From Candidatus Zixiibacteriota bacterium (GTDB lineage Bacteria; Zixibacteria; MSB-5A5; GN15; PGXB01): a stretch of DNA of 5,663 nucleotides. The notes under the pieces are model-generated. The model saw only the letters and a program-made list of their open reading frames with translations, ran no database searches and was not told where the DNA came from. The DNA is taken from assembly GCA_030591405.1 (NCBI GenBank), contig JAUVBC010000169.1:1-5663 (forward strand), given 5' to 3'. The translations under genes and the position numbers were made by a program. This document shows, in pieces, positions 5,609-5,663 of the stretch. The first letter of the stretch is position 1. Each line of letters starts with the position of its first letter.

Positions 5609-5663
5609 TAACTAATTTTAGAAAATTGCCAAAACACAAAGTCTCATTCTAAAGTGTAGCGCA
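5609..5663. other. Unassigned AT-rich flank at the right edge
   Basis: The last 55 bases lie upstream of the rubredoxin promoter. I see no open frame, hairpin, tRNA-like fold or promoter pair that I could defend here on either strand. A neighbouring gene may begin or end beyond the window. Confidence 0.5.

Overview
The window looks like an ordinary, well-conserved chromosomal segment of a Gram-negative bacterium with moderately low GC (low 40s % by eye). All genes but one lie on the + strand, in the order pheT (3' part), zapB-like, zapA, rny, ymdB, folD. A short rubredoxin gene lies on the - strand at the right end. Having FtsZ-ring proteins ZapA and ZapB next to RNase Y and YmdB fits uncultivated lineages such as Deltaproteobacteria-like or FCB-group (Zixibacteria-like) bacteria. 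That placement is inferred from gene order and protein flavour only. Rubredoxin suggests an anaerobic or oxygen-limited lifestyle.

Layout. Bases 1-1164 hold the C-terminal ~387 residues of phenylalanyl-tRNA synthetase beta, whose start lies upstream. One base after its stop begins a 78-residue coiled-coil protein of ZapB type (1166-1402). A 103-base gap with a good sigma70-type promoter precedes zapA (1506-1811). A 107-base, strikingly pyrimidine-rich gap follows; it ends in a hairpin whose 3' arm runs into the ribosome-binding site of rny (1919-3484). ymdB (3494-4282) and folD (4309-5193) follow at short spacing and should be co-transcribed with rny. A short hairpin with a T run at the folD stop may end that unit.

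The 190-base region between folD and rubredoxin (5194-5383) is the least explained part. It is very AT-rich, carries a perfect TTGACA, and then has two successive hairpins. The second is a strong intrinsic terminator (5323-5370). It may be just a bidirectional terminator between convergent genes, or it may be a small (~75 nt) independent RNA gene. The rubredoxin gene (complement 5384-5548) has a TTG start, a clear Shine-Dalgarno and its own promoter. Bases 5609-5663 hold nothing I can identify.

How the genes work together: pheT charges tRNA-Phe; ZapB and ZapA stabilise the FtsZ ring; RNase Y starts mRNA decay at the membrane, with the metallophosphoesterase YmdB beside it as in Bacillus; FolD makes one-carbon folates; rubredoxin carries electrons. 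I see no mobile element, CRISPR array, tRNA, rRNA or evident novel multi-gene system. The most useful leads are the candidate RNA at 5294-5370 and the structured rny leader.
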